From: Taenia hydatigena
Taxonomy: Eukaryota; Platyhelminthes; Cestoda; Cyclophyllidea; Taeniidae
Length of the DNA stretch: 64,000 nt
Assembly: GCA_036345935.2 (NCBI GenBank)
Contig: JADWOT020000006.1
Coordinates: 5,707,543 to 5,771,542, forward strand
Direction of reading: 5' to 3'
This document shows positions 48,101 to 58,419 of the stretch, piece by piece (position 1 is the stretch's first letter; the number at the start of each line of letters is the position of its first letter). The translations under genes and the position numbers were made by a program. A model generated the notes under the pieces. The model was not told the DNA's origin and made no database searches. It saw only the letters and a list, made by a program, of their open reading frames with translations.

Positions 48101-49892
48101 TGTGTAGAGATTGTCCCGTCTGTTACCGGTTGATTCGAATCAGAAGTCACACGGCGTTAACGCATCGAGGAACTGGAGATGGGTTGTGTTGATGCAATGA
48201 TCTGGGCTTCGTGCTGTCACAGTAGAGACCTAATCGCCGAATCTTGGAAGACGCAACGCCACCTGAGCTCCCTTTTTGTCTTGAATGTTCCTTTTTTCAT
48301 GGGCTCTGCTTAGTTGCCTGCCTCTCTCATCGCTGTTATGGCCGAGGGAAAGGACCTTAGCTCCGACTAGTAGATACTTTCCTTTCACAGCAAAAGGATG
48401 GTTGTTTCCATCTCTTGGTAAACTGCATTAAAAAAAGGTTGTGAAAAGCTACCTGGCACTTGGCAAAGGTTCGTAGGAACACTTCCTCAAAAGCAGGATT
48501 CAATTTTTTTGGAAGTTTCTTTTGGGAATCGTGATGGATGCTAGAGGGTATTTTATTACAGGTAGACTTTATGTTTTAGCGTCGAAAAGCGAGCATCACC
48601 TCAGCGTCTCGTTGTTATTTAAATCTCCCCTTGTATTTCATCATCGCTTACTGCCCAGCCTTCTAACCTTAAAGATGACTGACTTCCGGATTTTAGCGTT
48701 TTCAATACAGTAGGGTACTTGAAAGTTGAATAGGTCTCAGCCGCTCGAGTTTGTTTTCTTGATCCCTTTTTATGAGTCCCACTCGACCGGATCAGGTGGA
48801 AGAAATGTTGAAAGCCAGTAAATTATTCACAGGAGGCGAAAGATGTAAGGCGCATGGCGTAGTGTCTTGATAGCTTAAGCTGTTACAAGATTACGAGCCC
48901 GCTGGCAGCTATGTCATCACACTGCATCGTATTGTGTGTGCTCGAGACGATATCATTGAGGATATTATAGCGTAACTTCATGCCATTAGCGTGATAGCTG
49001 ATTCACAGTTAACTGTGATGTGTCGATCACTTCTTTGCGAGCAATTTCAATTCGTTCCGACCCGCCATTGCAGCACTACTGGCCATTTTTTGCTCTCGAT
49101 GGCATGGTAGTTGGTAGAACCTGTTGTGGTCCTTCTGCTGTGTCTAAGCAAATTCAGTCGTCCATTACAGATGCCTTCTTTCTGTAGCGTTTGGGTGTAG
49201 AACCTAGCCAACAAAAATGAGAACTCTCTTTCCCCGAAAGTGGTTGAGATGTTGAAGAACTGGTAGGCTAGTAGCATAGGAGAGGAATTGGCATGACGTG
49301 ACATCCGAATCATGATGGGCGTTTTTAAGTAATGGATATTCCCTTAACATTTCCAGAATCTTCTGGCCATGCGACAGCAAGTGATGAAATCTCAGACGGA
49401 GGTGGAGTCTCTCCGTCAGGACAACGTCAAGCTGTACGAAAAGATAAGGTTTGTCCAGGCCTACTCGCCTTCCACTTCTCCAAATCTAGACCGCGACGAC
49501 GCGGTTCTGGCACGCTACTCGACCGCCTACGAGGAGCGTCTGAATCCCTTTAGGCAGTTTAGCCAGCAGGAGCGACAGCGTCGCTACCAGGCCTTGCTAC
49601 CACACGAGAAGATCATGCACAATCTCGTGAGTTGACAATGCTGGTTGGTCAGCGTCCACATTATAATGACGTCAAGCCCTCGACCTATCACCTGCTGCAT
49701 CGTGTACGTTTTCCATCCCTTGCCTTTCAGGGTAGAATTATAGTTGGCAATCGTGGTGCTCGTCTTGCGACCTTTGGCTACGTTATTGTGATGCATCTGT
49801 TAGTTTTTCTGGTACTCTACAAGATGGTCACTACCACGGATCCCGTTTGTCCCTCAGTTCATGATTCTAATGACGGTCAACCGGATCAATAG
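39191..49892 (+). CDS. CUX1 (CASP): Golgi membrane protein CASP (CUX1 short-form type), 12 exons
   Basis: Tail-anchored Golgi coiled-coil protein linked to intra-Golgi vesicle tethering. Exons: 39191-39253, 39287-39397, 40147-40273, 40991-41128, 43413-43541, 43988-44054, 44101-44149, 44330-44479, 44556-44883, 45767-46074, 49357-49626, 49731-49892. All phases agree and encode 633 residues (human CASP 678). The N-terminus (AWNELGFPKFQAEIGETAS) aligns without gaps to the human WKRFDLQQLQRELDATAT. Then follow VLKSFQTEVDRLTVRC, long coiled coils, GKSDYDEIKKELEVLRSIEF, and the conserved membrane-proximal block YEERLNPFRQFSQQERQRRY. One TM segment spans about residues 594-610 (MHLLVFLVLYK, with the family's conserved Tyr and His). 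There are no CUT or homeobox exons, so this is a CASP-only gene. About 25-40 residues present in vertebrates are missing between exons 4 and 5, so a small exon may be unfound in the 2.3-kb intron. Introns range from 33 bp to 3.3 kb. Confidence 0.93.
41582..41880 (+). repeat. Dispersed repeat, copy B (CASP intron 4)
   Basis: Starts TGTAGTGTTTAAAGTTACGA and shares with copy A (46,718) the blocks GACAG-TGGCTTCAA, AATTTGTTGTTCTTCAT and TATGTACGTTATGAGGATCTG, then an AGTGAATAAATGGGAGAATGGGGT segment. Both copies lie in CASP introns in the same orientation. Confidence 0.65.
46718..46990 (+). repeat. Dispersed repeat, copy A (CASP intron 10)
   Basis: TGTAGTGTTTAAGGTCACGA, then CAATTTGTTGCTCTGCAT, TATGTTATGATGATCTG, GATTGAGTGAATGAGTG and TTTGGTCCGACCC. 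Homologous to copies B and C. No open frame, tRNA-like promoter or poly-A tail was identified, so its class is unknown. Confidence 0.65.
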
Positions 49893-52800
49893 GCTGGGAA
49901 AAAGAGGAGGATGAGGTGTATTGCTGTAATTTTTTTGGTATTGCAGGTACATTTTTGACTTCTACATTAGTCTTTCATGTTTTATTCATTGCCTGTTTGT
50001 GTACTCTTATCGGCTGCTTTCCACTTTTAATGCGTCTTTCATTGAAACAAGTAAATAAGTTCTCTTACTTGCCTTATTTGTTTATTTGGTAGAGCACATT
50101 TAAACCTATTTTCGAAAAGTCACAAATCTTACTTAAATATGTGTGGTGAAACAAAAGGCAACTCTCCACTTTTCCACCACTGAGAATAACTCTACGGCTC
50201 CTAGTCATCCTGAGTACGTAATATGGTACACACCGGTATGGAAGATTCATTTTTAATATCACAGCGCCATCATGGGGACTGGAATCACGACGATTGAAAT
50301 GACTCCATTGCTGAATGTAGCATTCTACCGCCTAACTCCTCTCCTTTGAGTATCGTCTTAGCAGAACCTCGCGGTCATTCTGCTCGTGAGGAGCCTGCAT
50401 GTTAACTGTGACTAGCTCCGAGGTGAAGTCAAGGGTGACATTGTCCGTTCTCAGCATAGGAAGAATGCCACCCATTATCAGAAGTGCGCGCTACATGTGC
50501 GGCTGGAATGTCTGGATTGTGCATAATCTACAAAGCAACTTTTGTAGGGAGGGGATCGGTTGTGGAAATCGCGCTAACATTTGGACGGCAGTCGCCTTTC
50601 GAAACAGGAATAGGCGTTCCTTGAGGTTGAATATGTTTCAAGCCATTTCTGGAGGCGGAATAAGGCATATCACCATGGAAGAGACTTCAATGCCAAATAC
50701 ATGTAATTGACTCGTACCGTAGTTTTAAAACGTATAAGCCCGGAGGCCGACACATCATCATCTTCAATCCATCAGTGTGGCAGTCAATTCGCGGAACTTG
50801 GAGAGCTGGCATAGCCGGTTATCAGTCAAAGCGGATACCATTGCTAAATGCTTAATTAAAATTGGGTACCGGTGTGGTTGACTGTGCTGCATTTACTACT
50901 CCTGCTGAGGAATTGAGAGTCGGTGCTAGCCTGATTGCGGTGTGAATAAAGTGCGGATGATGAGACCACAACCGCCCGCATGGTGTTGTCACTATTTCGT
51001 CATGCTACAAACACGACCCCACGACAACCACCGCCATCACCCCGTCTTGGCTGTGACCTTGTGGTTTACTCACCAATTCATGATGGCTTAAAAGGGACCG
51101 TGGTTGCGTGGGTAGGGCAGGTCTCAGTAAATCCGTGGAGCGCTTTCATTGATGGAGACGGAACTCGAGTTCATTCTTACCCCTTCTTTGGGAGGGGCTT
51201 TGATGACTGGTTAGAATAAAAGTTGATCAAACTAACTGTAACCCTGGTTCGAGTTTACTCGACTGCACGTTTCATGGTTTTATAACTTCTGGGGAAAATT
51301 GGCCTACTTTTTCGTTTCACTGGCGAACCTCGGGCGAAAGCTATTTAGAGACTTGTTCCCATTGAGCCATTCTCATCATGAGCTTTTTGTAACCTCGAAA
51401 TCTGCATTTTGCCAACTCTTTATAAGAAGATAGAACTGAGCCTTTAATCACCACTTAAATCAGCCAATGGTTATGCCACTAACTAGTCGTTTACCCATTT
51501 TAGTAGAATCAGCAAGTTTTTTTCGTCCTAACTTCTGCTGTCCGAGGATAGCAAAATTAGGCAAGTCTTTGTTCATTCTGCCGCACCCTTCCTGATTCTA
51601 TCTCCAAGGGAATCGCTCGACTCCATGTGTATCTACAATCTTACGGAAGCACAGTTTCGGAACCAATCCAATAAACTCCATCCACAACGCTATTAATGAT
51701 GACGTACACATATGTGACGCCCCGATGTTCTTATCTGATCCTGGCATCACAAATATCTGCGATGTAACTCAGGTTAGTTTATGATAACTTGTTACGTCGA
51801 GCCGCATTATAAACAGATTGATTAAGTTCAAACAGTGCAAAAGATGAAGGACATTTTTGATGTTAGGATGATGGGCAACTTCCGGTCTCTGAACAACAGC
51901 TAAATTTATCAAAAGGATAATTGATATCATTTAAGAACAACCAAACATCCTAAGCAGTGATGGTCAATGTCCCTGCGTACGTTTACGTACGCACAATTGG
52001 CAGACGTGATGAACAGAGGTTAAGGAGCATGCACAACAGTTGGGTGCTGAATGGCTGAGGTCCATCTGTGACTGCTTAGGCGGCCTTCTCGAGTAACTAC
52101 CAGACTGCTTTATGTCCACAGTGGTTTGCGTCACTAGCTCGACAAAGCACAAAGAATGTGCTGGAGGAAATGTCACTTTCTAGGTGAACGCCAGCAACAC
52201 CAATGCTTCTTTAATTGGAGGTGTACGCATATGCGGACGCCTTTCTAAAGCGATTGTGGGGAAATGTGCGCCAACTCCAGGACTAGTGCATGATCATGAC
52301 GTGGATGCATTCCCGAAGTAGTTCTGTAAACAGAGTTGTATCCATAGAGAGGCTCAATTCTATGCGACACTTTGTACTTTTTATTGCGTTACTCATCAAC
52401 CAGAGCACGCAAGTGATGAAGTCTATTAATGCATGCAGGCACGCCTCCTGAGCAGGGCTTGTCATGTTGCTATCATATCAAAAGTTTCTGGTGATAAATG
52501 CAATCATGGACCTCAGTATTGCAACACTGTTGACCCCAACAGGTGTAACATCACAAGGATGACCGCAAAGCCACGCCTCCGAAATTCCACTGAATAACAT
52601 CAGCCTATTCAACTGCGTTGGCAGTCCACCCACTTAGTTTGATTGCCGATGTTAAAACAACAGACCTTTGATCAGCAAAATGCAACGAGGTTGATTTGTC
52701 TTGATTTTAAGATGCCAGTCATCAAGCAGAGTAGAACCAACTTGAAGCTCAAAAAACTACAAGCGTCTCAGTGAGAAAGAAACCCTTTTTTCAATGATTC

Positions 52801-52989
52801 CAACGACCCAATCGTTACGGGATAGCCACAATTTTCCAAGCCTATGCATCTCCGCCTTTTTGGCGTCACCTCAAAACAGTAAGGGGATAAGCCAAATGCG
52901 CTTGCTCTTCGGTGAAAAAAGGTGTCCACTTGGAGAAACGGGGACACCAGCAGACTTCTTTGAGTGACGCACAAAACTATCGCAAATCG
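49893..52989. other. Intergenic, no gene recognised
   Basis: Between the CASP stop and a GC-rich island. An open frame at 50,980-51,219 (+) is GC-richer than its flanks, but no family or splice sites are recognised. No clear AATAAA was seen close behind CASP. Confidence 0.5.
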
Positions 52990-53292
52990 CTATCCAAACA
53001 CAGGCTTTCGCAGCGAACGCACGCACATGTTTGTGTATACCAGTATCTTGTCTCGTCCCGCGCTCCAATCAATCACTACGACAGACTTCTGCGACGTCTT
53101 TTCCTACAACGAGGACACCAGACGACGGTGGCAGTGGCCAGAAGAAACCGATTGCAGCCCCAGATTAGTCACGCACCGACGACATTCAGGAGGGTCCTGC
53201 GTCGTCTCGCGTCTCTCCACAGGCATTGCCGCCACGACGATCGAATTTCTCGACTGATTTATCGCTGCCTTATTGTCAGGGCTCTGGACTAG
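52990..53292. other. GC-rich island with open frames on both strands
   Basis: About 300 bp clearly richer in GC than its flanks. On the + strand one frame (53,080-53,257) has strongly GC-biased third positions and includes DFCDVFSYNEDTRRRWQWPE and a C-terminal FLD stop. Another + frame runs to 53,292. It could be an exon of an unrecognised gene or a decayed element. No conserved domain was seen. Confidence 0.25.
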
Positions 53293-53549
53293 TAACAAAT
53301 CGTGGCAAACATGACCCAGTTGCTGCAATCGGTCCTACGTCCTTCACACAGAGGTTCCAGATAGCAACAATGACATGAAAAAATTTGATATGTTTTACTC
53401 TATAAAAGTATCAAAAATAATGATTGCCGTTACACGATGAGAGAGGGAAGGGGAACGGTTGGATAAAAATGCATAGAAAACTCTCAAACACAGATTCCAC
53501 ATAAACACTGACAGCCTGAGAAGCTGAGATTGTCGAAAAGGGAAAAGAG

Positions 53550-54164
53550 CTAGTGATTATTGTCACAGTGATCGGCTTGGGAGTCATATCCCTCGAAGTA
53601 GGATCGGTAGGATTGAGACACTGATGGCTGTGTCCTCACAGGTTGGCAGGGGGACTCGCACTGTTTTCGCCACTGATTCATGACCTCGCCAGCCTTTTTG
53701 AGACATTCAATGTCGGAGTTGCGCATCTGTCCACTTTCATCGTGCGGTAATTTAAAACGAATACTGATTTCGTCAGGAGGGGAAAACTGATCCCGCATTA
53801 CTCCAGGAATGTTGAATTCCACTCGGCCGTCCCTAAAGCCTTCCACAAAGACACCAGGAAAGTGAAGTGAAGTGGCGGTGGTCGATTTCTCTGCTGACGA
53901 ATGGTAAGTAGAGTTCAAACGTTCCTCCTCAGCCTCCTCTTTAATGGCACCAAATGACTTTTGATTCATGTCTTCATCCATAAAGAAGACACCGTAGTGA
54001 TCCGAATAGTAGTTGGATGATGGGGATACTGGGGAGGAGGATCGTGATAGACCCCATCCATCATTCCTCTGTCCCATTGTGTCTGTCGAGTTGAACCCAC
54101 TGTCTTCAGCTGATAGATATTTATCGCGTATGTAGTGTGAGTAGAAACCGCTGATTGAATTCAT
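53550..54164 (-). CDS. Unrecognised 204-residue protein, single coding exon
   Basis: ATG at 54,164 (minus) is the first in the frame after an upstream in-frame TAA, and the frame ends in TAG at 53,550. The base composition is coding-like. The protein is acidic to neutral and probably disordered at both ends. Its N-terminus reads MNSISGFYSHYIRDKYLSAE, followed by SGFNSTDT and a Ser/Pro-rich stretch. A compact middle block (about residues 100-145) reads FPGVFVEGF, RVEFNIPGV and ISIRFKLPHDE. The C-terminal part has a short helix-like segment (IECLKKAGEVMNQWRKQCE). RVEF fits the RVxF docking motif for protein phosphatase 1, but one short motif is weak evidence. There is no signal peptide or membrane segment. 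A splice acceptor (CTCCCTTCTAG) 33 bp upstream implies a 5' UTR intron. Confidence 0.7.
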   Translation of the reverse strand: MNSISGFYSHYIRDKYLSAEDSGFNSTDTMGQRNDGWGLSRSSSPVSPSSNYYSDHYGVFFMDEDMNQKSFGAIKEEAEEERLNSTYHSSAEKSTTATSLHFPGVFVEGFRDGRVEFNIPGVMRDQFSPPDEISIRFKLPHDESGQMRNSDIECLKKAGEVMNQWRKQCESPCQPVRTQPSVSQSYRSYFEGYDSQADHCDNNH

Positions 54165-54197
54165 TTCGACGAGTCCCAACTGACTTTAATGCTTAAT

Positions 54198-55252
54198 CTA
54201 GAAGGGAGAAAAGAGAGTAATAGGATCAGTAACTTCAAAGCGCTTGAAAGCAAAAAAAGCATTGTGAAGTAACCTAGCATGTTGAAACTCCAACTGCTTG
54301 AGCTTCTGAAGTAATGTAGAATGTCTGGAACAGCAGCTGCGAATCGTGGTGTAGCGGTTGGGCGTGTGTGTGCATGTGGAACACGCCATGATGGCGCCAT
54401 GTGGTTGTGAGGGTCAAGCAAGGACAAGCAGGGTTGTGATGCTATCCACTCAACATCCTCGCCATGTGAACATAACATGCGCACGCGCGTACACCCGCAC
54501 TCACGATGCACATGCATGCATGCACGCACGCATGCGTGCACTCAGCGCCTCTGCTGATGGCGAGATCTAAGGCGCGCGAGCCGACGAAGCGATGGGGACT
54601 TGTGCTAGTGACTCCACTTCGACAGTGCAATCAGACCGACAAACCTCCCAAACATGTGACAGTTTAACTAGATACACAATTTTTCTTTTCACCCTTCTTC
54701 AGTGTTGAGAGACGTTGCATCATGAATACAGCATCTACAACCGATTCGGGATTTGCAAAAGTACTCGAAATTTCTACTTCCATCAATTCTCATCCAAGGC
54801 TAAGTAGAGGGAGGGATATAGGGTGCTACTGCTGCTGTCAAAATCAAATTACAGCATAAGTGCGAGTCGACAAGGTCATCTGGGAATGGCGCAATGCTTG
54901 AGCTGAAAACGTGAATCAGTGCAGGAGAGACAGCAAGACTTGATAGTCGAATCGCACTTATAACCGCGATAACTGCAGGCGAAAAAAAAGAGCAAGAAAA
55001 AGGGCAGAATCGCAGGGCAGCTTGTAAAAATGTGTACCTGGATTTCAAAGTAAACCAGATTGATGCATAGTGGTCGCAGAAAATGCCTATCTATTTGATG
55101 CACAAAGAGAGGCGGCCAACTGCATTGAAATACACTGCGAGTTTACACGAGGAGGCATCTGTTTGATGAAACACTTCTGAGGAATAGAACTATATCAACA
55201 TCGAATGGAAGAAGGCGAGAAGGAGTAAGCACATCGAAGAAGAAAAACTCAC
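54198..55252 (-). other. Probable 5' UTR intron of the 204-residue protein gene
   Basis: On the minus strand the donor TATCG followed by GTGAGTTT (GT at 55,252-55,251) pairs with the acceptor TTTTCTCCCTTCTAG ending at 54,198. The resulting first exon is short and non-coding. No other ORF of interest lies inside. It contains the alternating purine-pyrimidine tract at 54,475-54,541. Confidence 0.5.
54475..54541 (+). repeat. Alternating purine-pyrimidine tract (Z-DNA-prone)
   Basis: Two blocks of strictly alternating purine-pyrimidine: 54,475-54,494 (20 bp, ACATGCGCACGCGCGTACAC) and 54,506-54,541 (36 bp, GCATGC/ACGC rich). They are separated by 11 bp. GC/GT-rich alternation of this length can adopt the left-handed Z form under supercoiling. 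Confidence 0.75.
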
Positions 55253-55300
55253 CGATAAGCGCCCTGAGTAATTTCAAAGTGTGTCCCTCTCTATGACCCG

Positions 55301-55357
55301 ATATATATATACCCCACCTGAGTGCGCGAGTGGTGACACACATAGCGCTGCGATTGG
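55301..55357 (-). promoter_or_regulatory. Core promoter with TATA and CCAAT boxes (minus strand)
   Basis: On the minus strand GGGGTATATATATATCGG (TATA element, about 55,301-55,312) lies about 45 bp downstream of CGACCAATCG (CCAAT at 55,353-55,357), the standard spacing. A splice donor consensus (GTGAGT) follows about 50 bp after the TATA, so transcription would start near 55,275 and feed the gene at 53,550-54,164. The region upstream (55,320-55,430) is GC-rich. Confidence 0.6.
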
Positions 55358-55429
55358 TCGAGGCGTGGCATACCGAGGTCTCACTAGCGCCACGCGCTTG
55401 GGGCTCTAAAATAGGCGCCGCACCTAGTT

Positions 55430-57072
55430 TCTTGCCGCTGTTTCGTCATCATCTGTACAAATAGTTATTCCATTATAGTAATAAACCAGCATCCACGAGG
55501 CTAAAGAAGGTCAACGCGTGCTGGTCGTCCTTGTTACTAGAACGAGGCATGGTAAATATTCAGTGTTATTGCACCTGTCAGCATTATTTGAAGTGTTTGC
55601 ACATTCTTAGTCATAGTGTGCAACTGCAAAAAATATATATGCATTTGCATATTCTGTTGGCCTTTTATAGCAGGTCGCGAAACAATAGCATAGTCTGGGG
55701 ACCTAGAACAAGGTCGATGCATCGTAGTGACCACTACTAGCACATTAAAGCTGCTGAGGTGTAGAAACGTCCACGACGTAGCAGTGACACGAGACTAGCA
55801 ACCGATCAGACCAACACGTGACTTTGGCCGGCAGTCAGTTAAGTTTCAGTCGATTGCATCCGGACCGCTTGCTCGAACCATGATTCAGCTATCGGTACTG
55901 CGGGTAGCCTGTCTAGACGCCAGTGCAGTGATCCCCAGCGCTGAGTGCCCTATCTCCCCCGCCTCTCTACAGCTGGAGGGACAAGGACGAGAAGTGAGAG
56001 GAATTGGTGTATGCAGTTAAAATATTTTCCCCTCCGGACTAGATGAAATAATCAAAAATCAAAGTGCGAATAGAGTTCTGAACGTCTTTAATATTAAAAA
56101 TAAAGGGCGATTGGCGGTTATCTGCTGTCCTGGAGTGATTTTTTTTATTTAGCTTATGGTATTATGTAGTTCCTGCGGCGAATTTTTTAGCATGCTGGGG
56201 GCGTGCCTCCTCCACGATTATTCTTCAAGTGGAAAATAAACAGAGGGCTCCGGTGGCAATAAGAAAGCTCCACCTTAAACCCACGATTCAAAGAATGTCA
56301 TTTATTAGTACAAATTATATTATAATGAAATTAATATATGAAGGTAAGGTGCGACGAAGTGGACAAATTAACGGAACAATTGAATTAAGCCTAAGAACTC
56401 GCAAAACGCCCTTAATGAAGGCGAGATACTGGACTAAGGGCGTTAGGCTTTCATGCATCAAAGTCTTGCGCTTCAGATCGCAAAAGTCTTCACACGACCA
56501 ACGTAAACTTCTGAAAATGATAGATTTGCATCGACGGAATTCACTTTGCGCTTAAAAAACCATAGAGCAAAGCCATCGAAACGCGATCTCAACGGAAGCG
56601 CAGACTTCAGCCACTTTTGAGCACAAAAGTACAGGATGAGATCTCACTCTATTTTAAAAACACGTCATGAATGCTTTACTGAAAGTGGCAATAAAGTTGC
56701 CTTTGCTGAATCTACTTGTATCCGATCTCAAGTCAGTCTGCAGAATACACTAACTCGTCCATGTAGTTCCTTAACCCTTCAACCTTCCATGGATGTGTAA
56801 CAAATCGAAGCCTTCAAATTAAATCCAAAAAATTTTAGCTTAAACTTTTGGTGAACATGAAATTACTTATTAATTTCCTCTCATGGTTGGGATTTGCATC
56901 CAAAGCGTAGAAATCGGCCAATTCAGCAAAATATCTCATAAATTTTAGTACTTTGCTCAGCTTAACAGAGCTGACAGGCACTGCAATGCCAAGCAGGCGT
57001 CATTGCCATTTCCTCCAACTTTTGGACGCATTTTAGAGCCGCAGGGTTCCCCTGAAGACAAAGGGAGACAAG
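55430..57072. other. Intergenic, no gene recognised
   Basis: AT-rich. A 108-codon frame at 56,229-56,555 (+) is rich in Lys/Arg with no recognised domain and is within chance expectation. Confidence 0.5.
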
Positions 57073-57526
57073 ATGGTAAGCGAAGTGTGCACTGCCGCGG
57101 TAGAGAAGAGCTGGGAGGCTTACTGGCACGGTCTGAAGGCCACACAACCAGCCCAGCGGAAGTACAAGGGCGGAGCCTTGGGTGCTTGCGGAACAAAAAA
57201 CGTCGAGTTAAACAAATTATCACAGTATTGCAGTACAGGTATTAAATCAAGACTCAGCATACCATTTGAGGAGAGACAAAGGCTTAAAACTGGCCGACGT
57301 CATGACTGGTCAGAACGAGTTTGGGCGCACCTACTGGCGCTTTTTTCGCAAACTACGCCAATTTATTTACTTGGTTTTATGTCTGGTCTGCTCCCAGGGG
57401 CGCATCACGGTGGTTTTCACCATGATCTCGCAAAAACTGCAAAGTAGCAACCAAGTAAAGGCCACACAGCAATTTCCAAGGCATTTTAATAAGGCATGGT
57501 TGGATTATTTAGATCAGGCAATTTGA
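57073..57526 (+). CDS. Weak gene candidate (one or two exons), unrecognised
   Basis: A GC-rich stretch with GC-biased third positions opens at ATG 57,073 in a good context (ACAAGATGG) and reads VEKSWEAYWHGLKA, QRKYKGGALG. A possible intron (weak donor GTGCTT at about 57,180, acceptor ACAAAG at about 57,279) would join in phase to a second coding-like frame reading LKLADVMTGQNEFGRTYWR, FFRKLRQF and a hydrophobic stretch, ending in TGA at 57,524-57,526. Without splicing, the first frame alone stays open to 57,447. I do not recognise the protein and cannot choose between the models. A decayed gene or element is equally possible. Confidence 0.3.
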
Positions 57527-58224
57527 TATTTAAGCATGAAATTGACCCACCTCTGGCACAAGTAACTAAAAAGGCAGTCGAAGTCACTGCCACGGTTCAG
57601 CCTGGGCAGCATATAAGTTGGTTTTTTTTGCAAAGCAAAAGTTAAATGATCAGCCGGAATAGATGAATCAAAATTCAAGGGCAGTTGCCAAATTTAGTAG
57701 CTCTTAGAAATCTATTAACCTAAGTCAAGACAAATTATCCAACACCCACCGTCCGCCATTCCAGTTGCATCCCTGTGACACTTGCGTTGCGACGTCTTTT
57801 TTGTCTGAGATGGGTAAACATATCTCTGATTTCTCAACTCTCTGTCTTAAATCAAAATGCAGCATGACTGCTTAAGGGCGGATGGACTTTCCAGTCAACA
57901 AATGTACGATTTATGCTGGATACTACTGATGGTCTTGTCTATAAAGTATGGTGAATCGAGCCTTCAAAGTTCAACGAGCTTTTACCACACAATGAGGCTA
58001 GTAGCAAGCTTACATGCAAATATTTATTTGTTTGCATCAATGAATAAACTATGATTTTCTCAATTCGATAATATTTGGTGCCTGTATGAAATTACTCGTG
58101 GAAAAGTTAGAAAATTAAAACAGTCTTAACCTCTTTTAATTTGAAAAAATAGGTTGTGAGGTCATTAAACAATTAAAACGCATCTGTTGGGTAATCTAAA
58201 AATCACGCGTTGTGTCCCGAGACT

Positions 58225-58350
58225 TCCCTTAGGACAAGAGGGGACAGGGCGTGCGGACAGAACGCGCATTGTCGACGTGCAGGTGGGCTGGGCGTATCCA
58301 GAATGGCCCCGGCGGCCGTGCTACCCTGCCGGGTTGCGACAGCGAAGCCC
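58225..58350. other. GC-rich island of unknown nature
   Basis: About 125 bp very rich in GC (for example GGCCCCGGCGGCCGTG) in otherwise AT-rich DNA. Frames are open on both strands but show no family signature. It may be a fragment of a mobile element or a structured RNA. No terminal repeats were seen. Confidence 0.3.
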
Positions 58351-58419
58351 TAAATGCTTGCAAAATTACAGCGACGAGTTGAGCTATTAATCTAAACATT
58401 ACGCCACCTCTAAACAAAT

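Noticed and set aside
39191..49892. Interpretation of the coiled-coil gene as a CUX1 transcription factor
   Set aside because: No CUT domains or homeodomain. The last exons encode the CASP-specific membrane-proximal block and TM anchor.
51240..51260. GGTTCGAGTTT, resembling a tRNA B box
   Set aside because: It does not fit GGTTCGANTCC, and no cloverleaf or A box lies upstream.
56229..56555. 108-codon Lys/Arg-rich + strand ORF
   Set aside because: No domain, no coding bias, and its length is compatible with chance.
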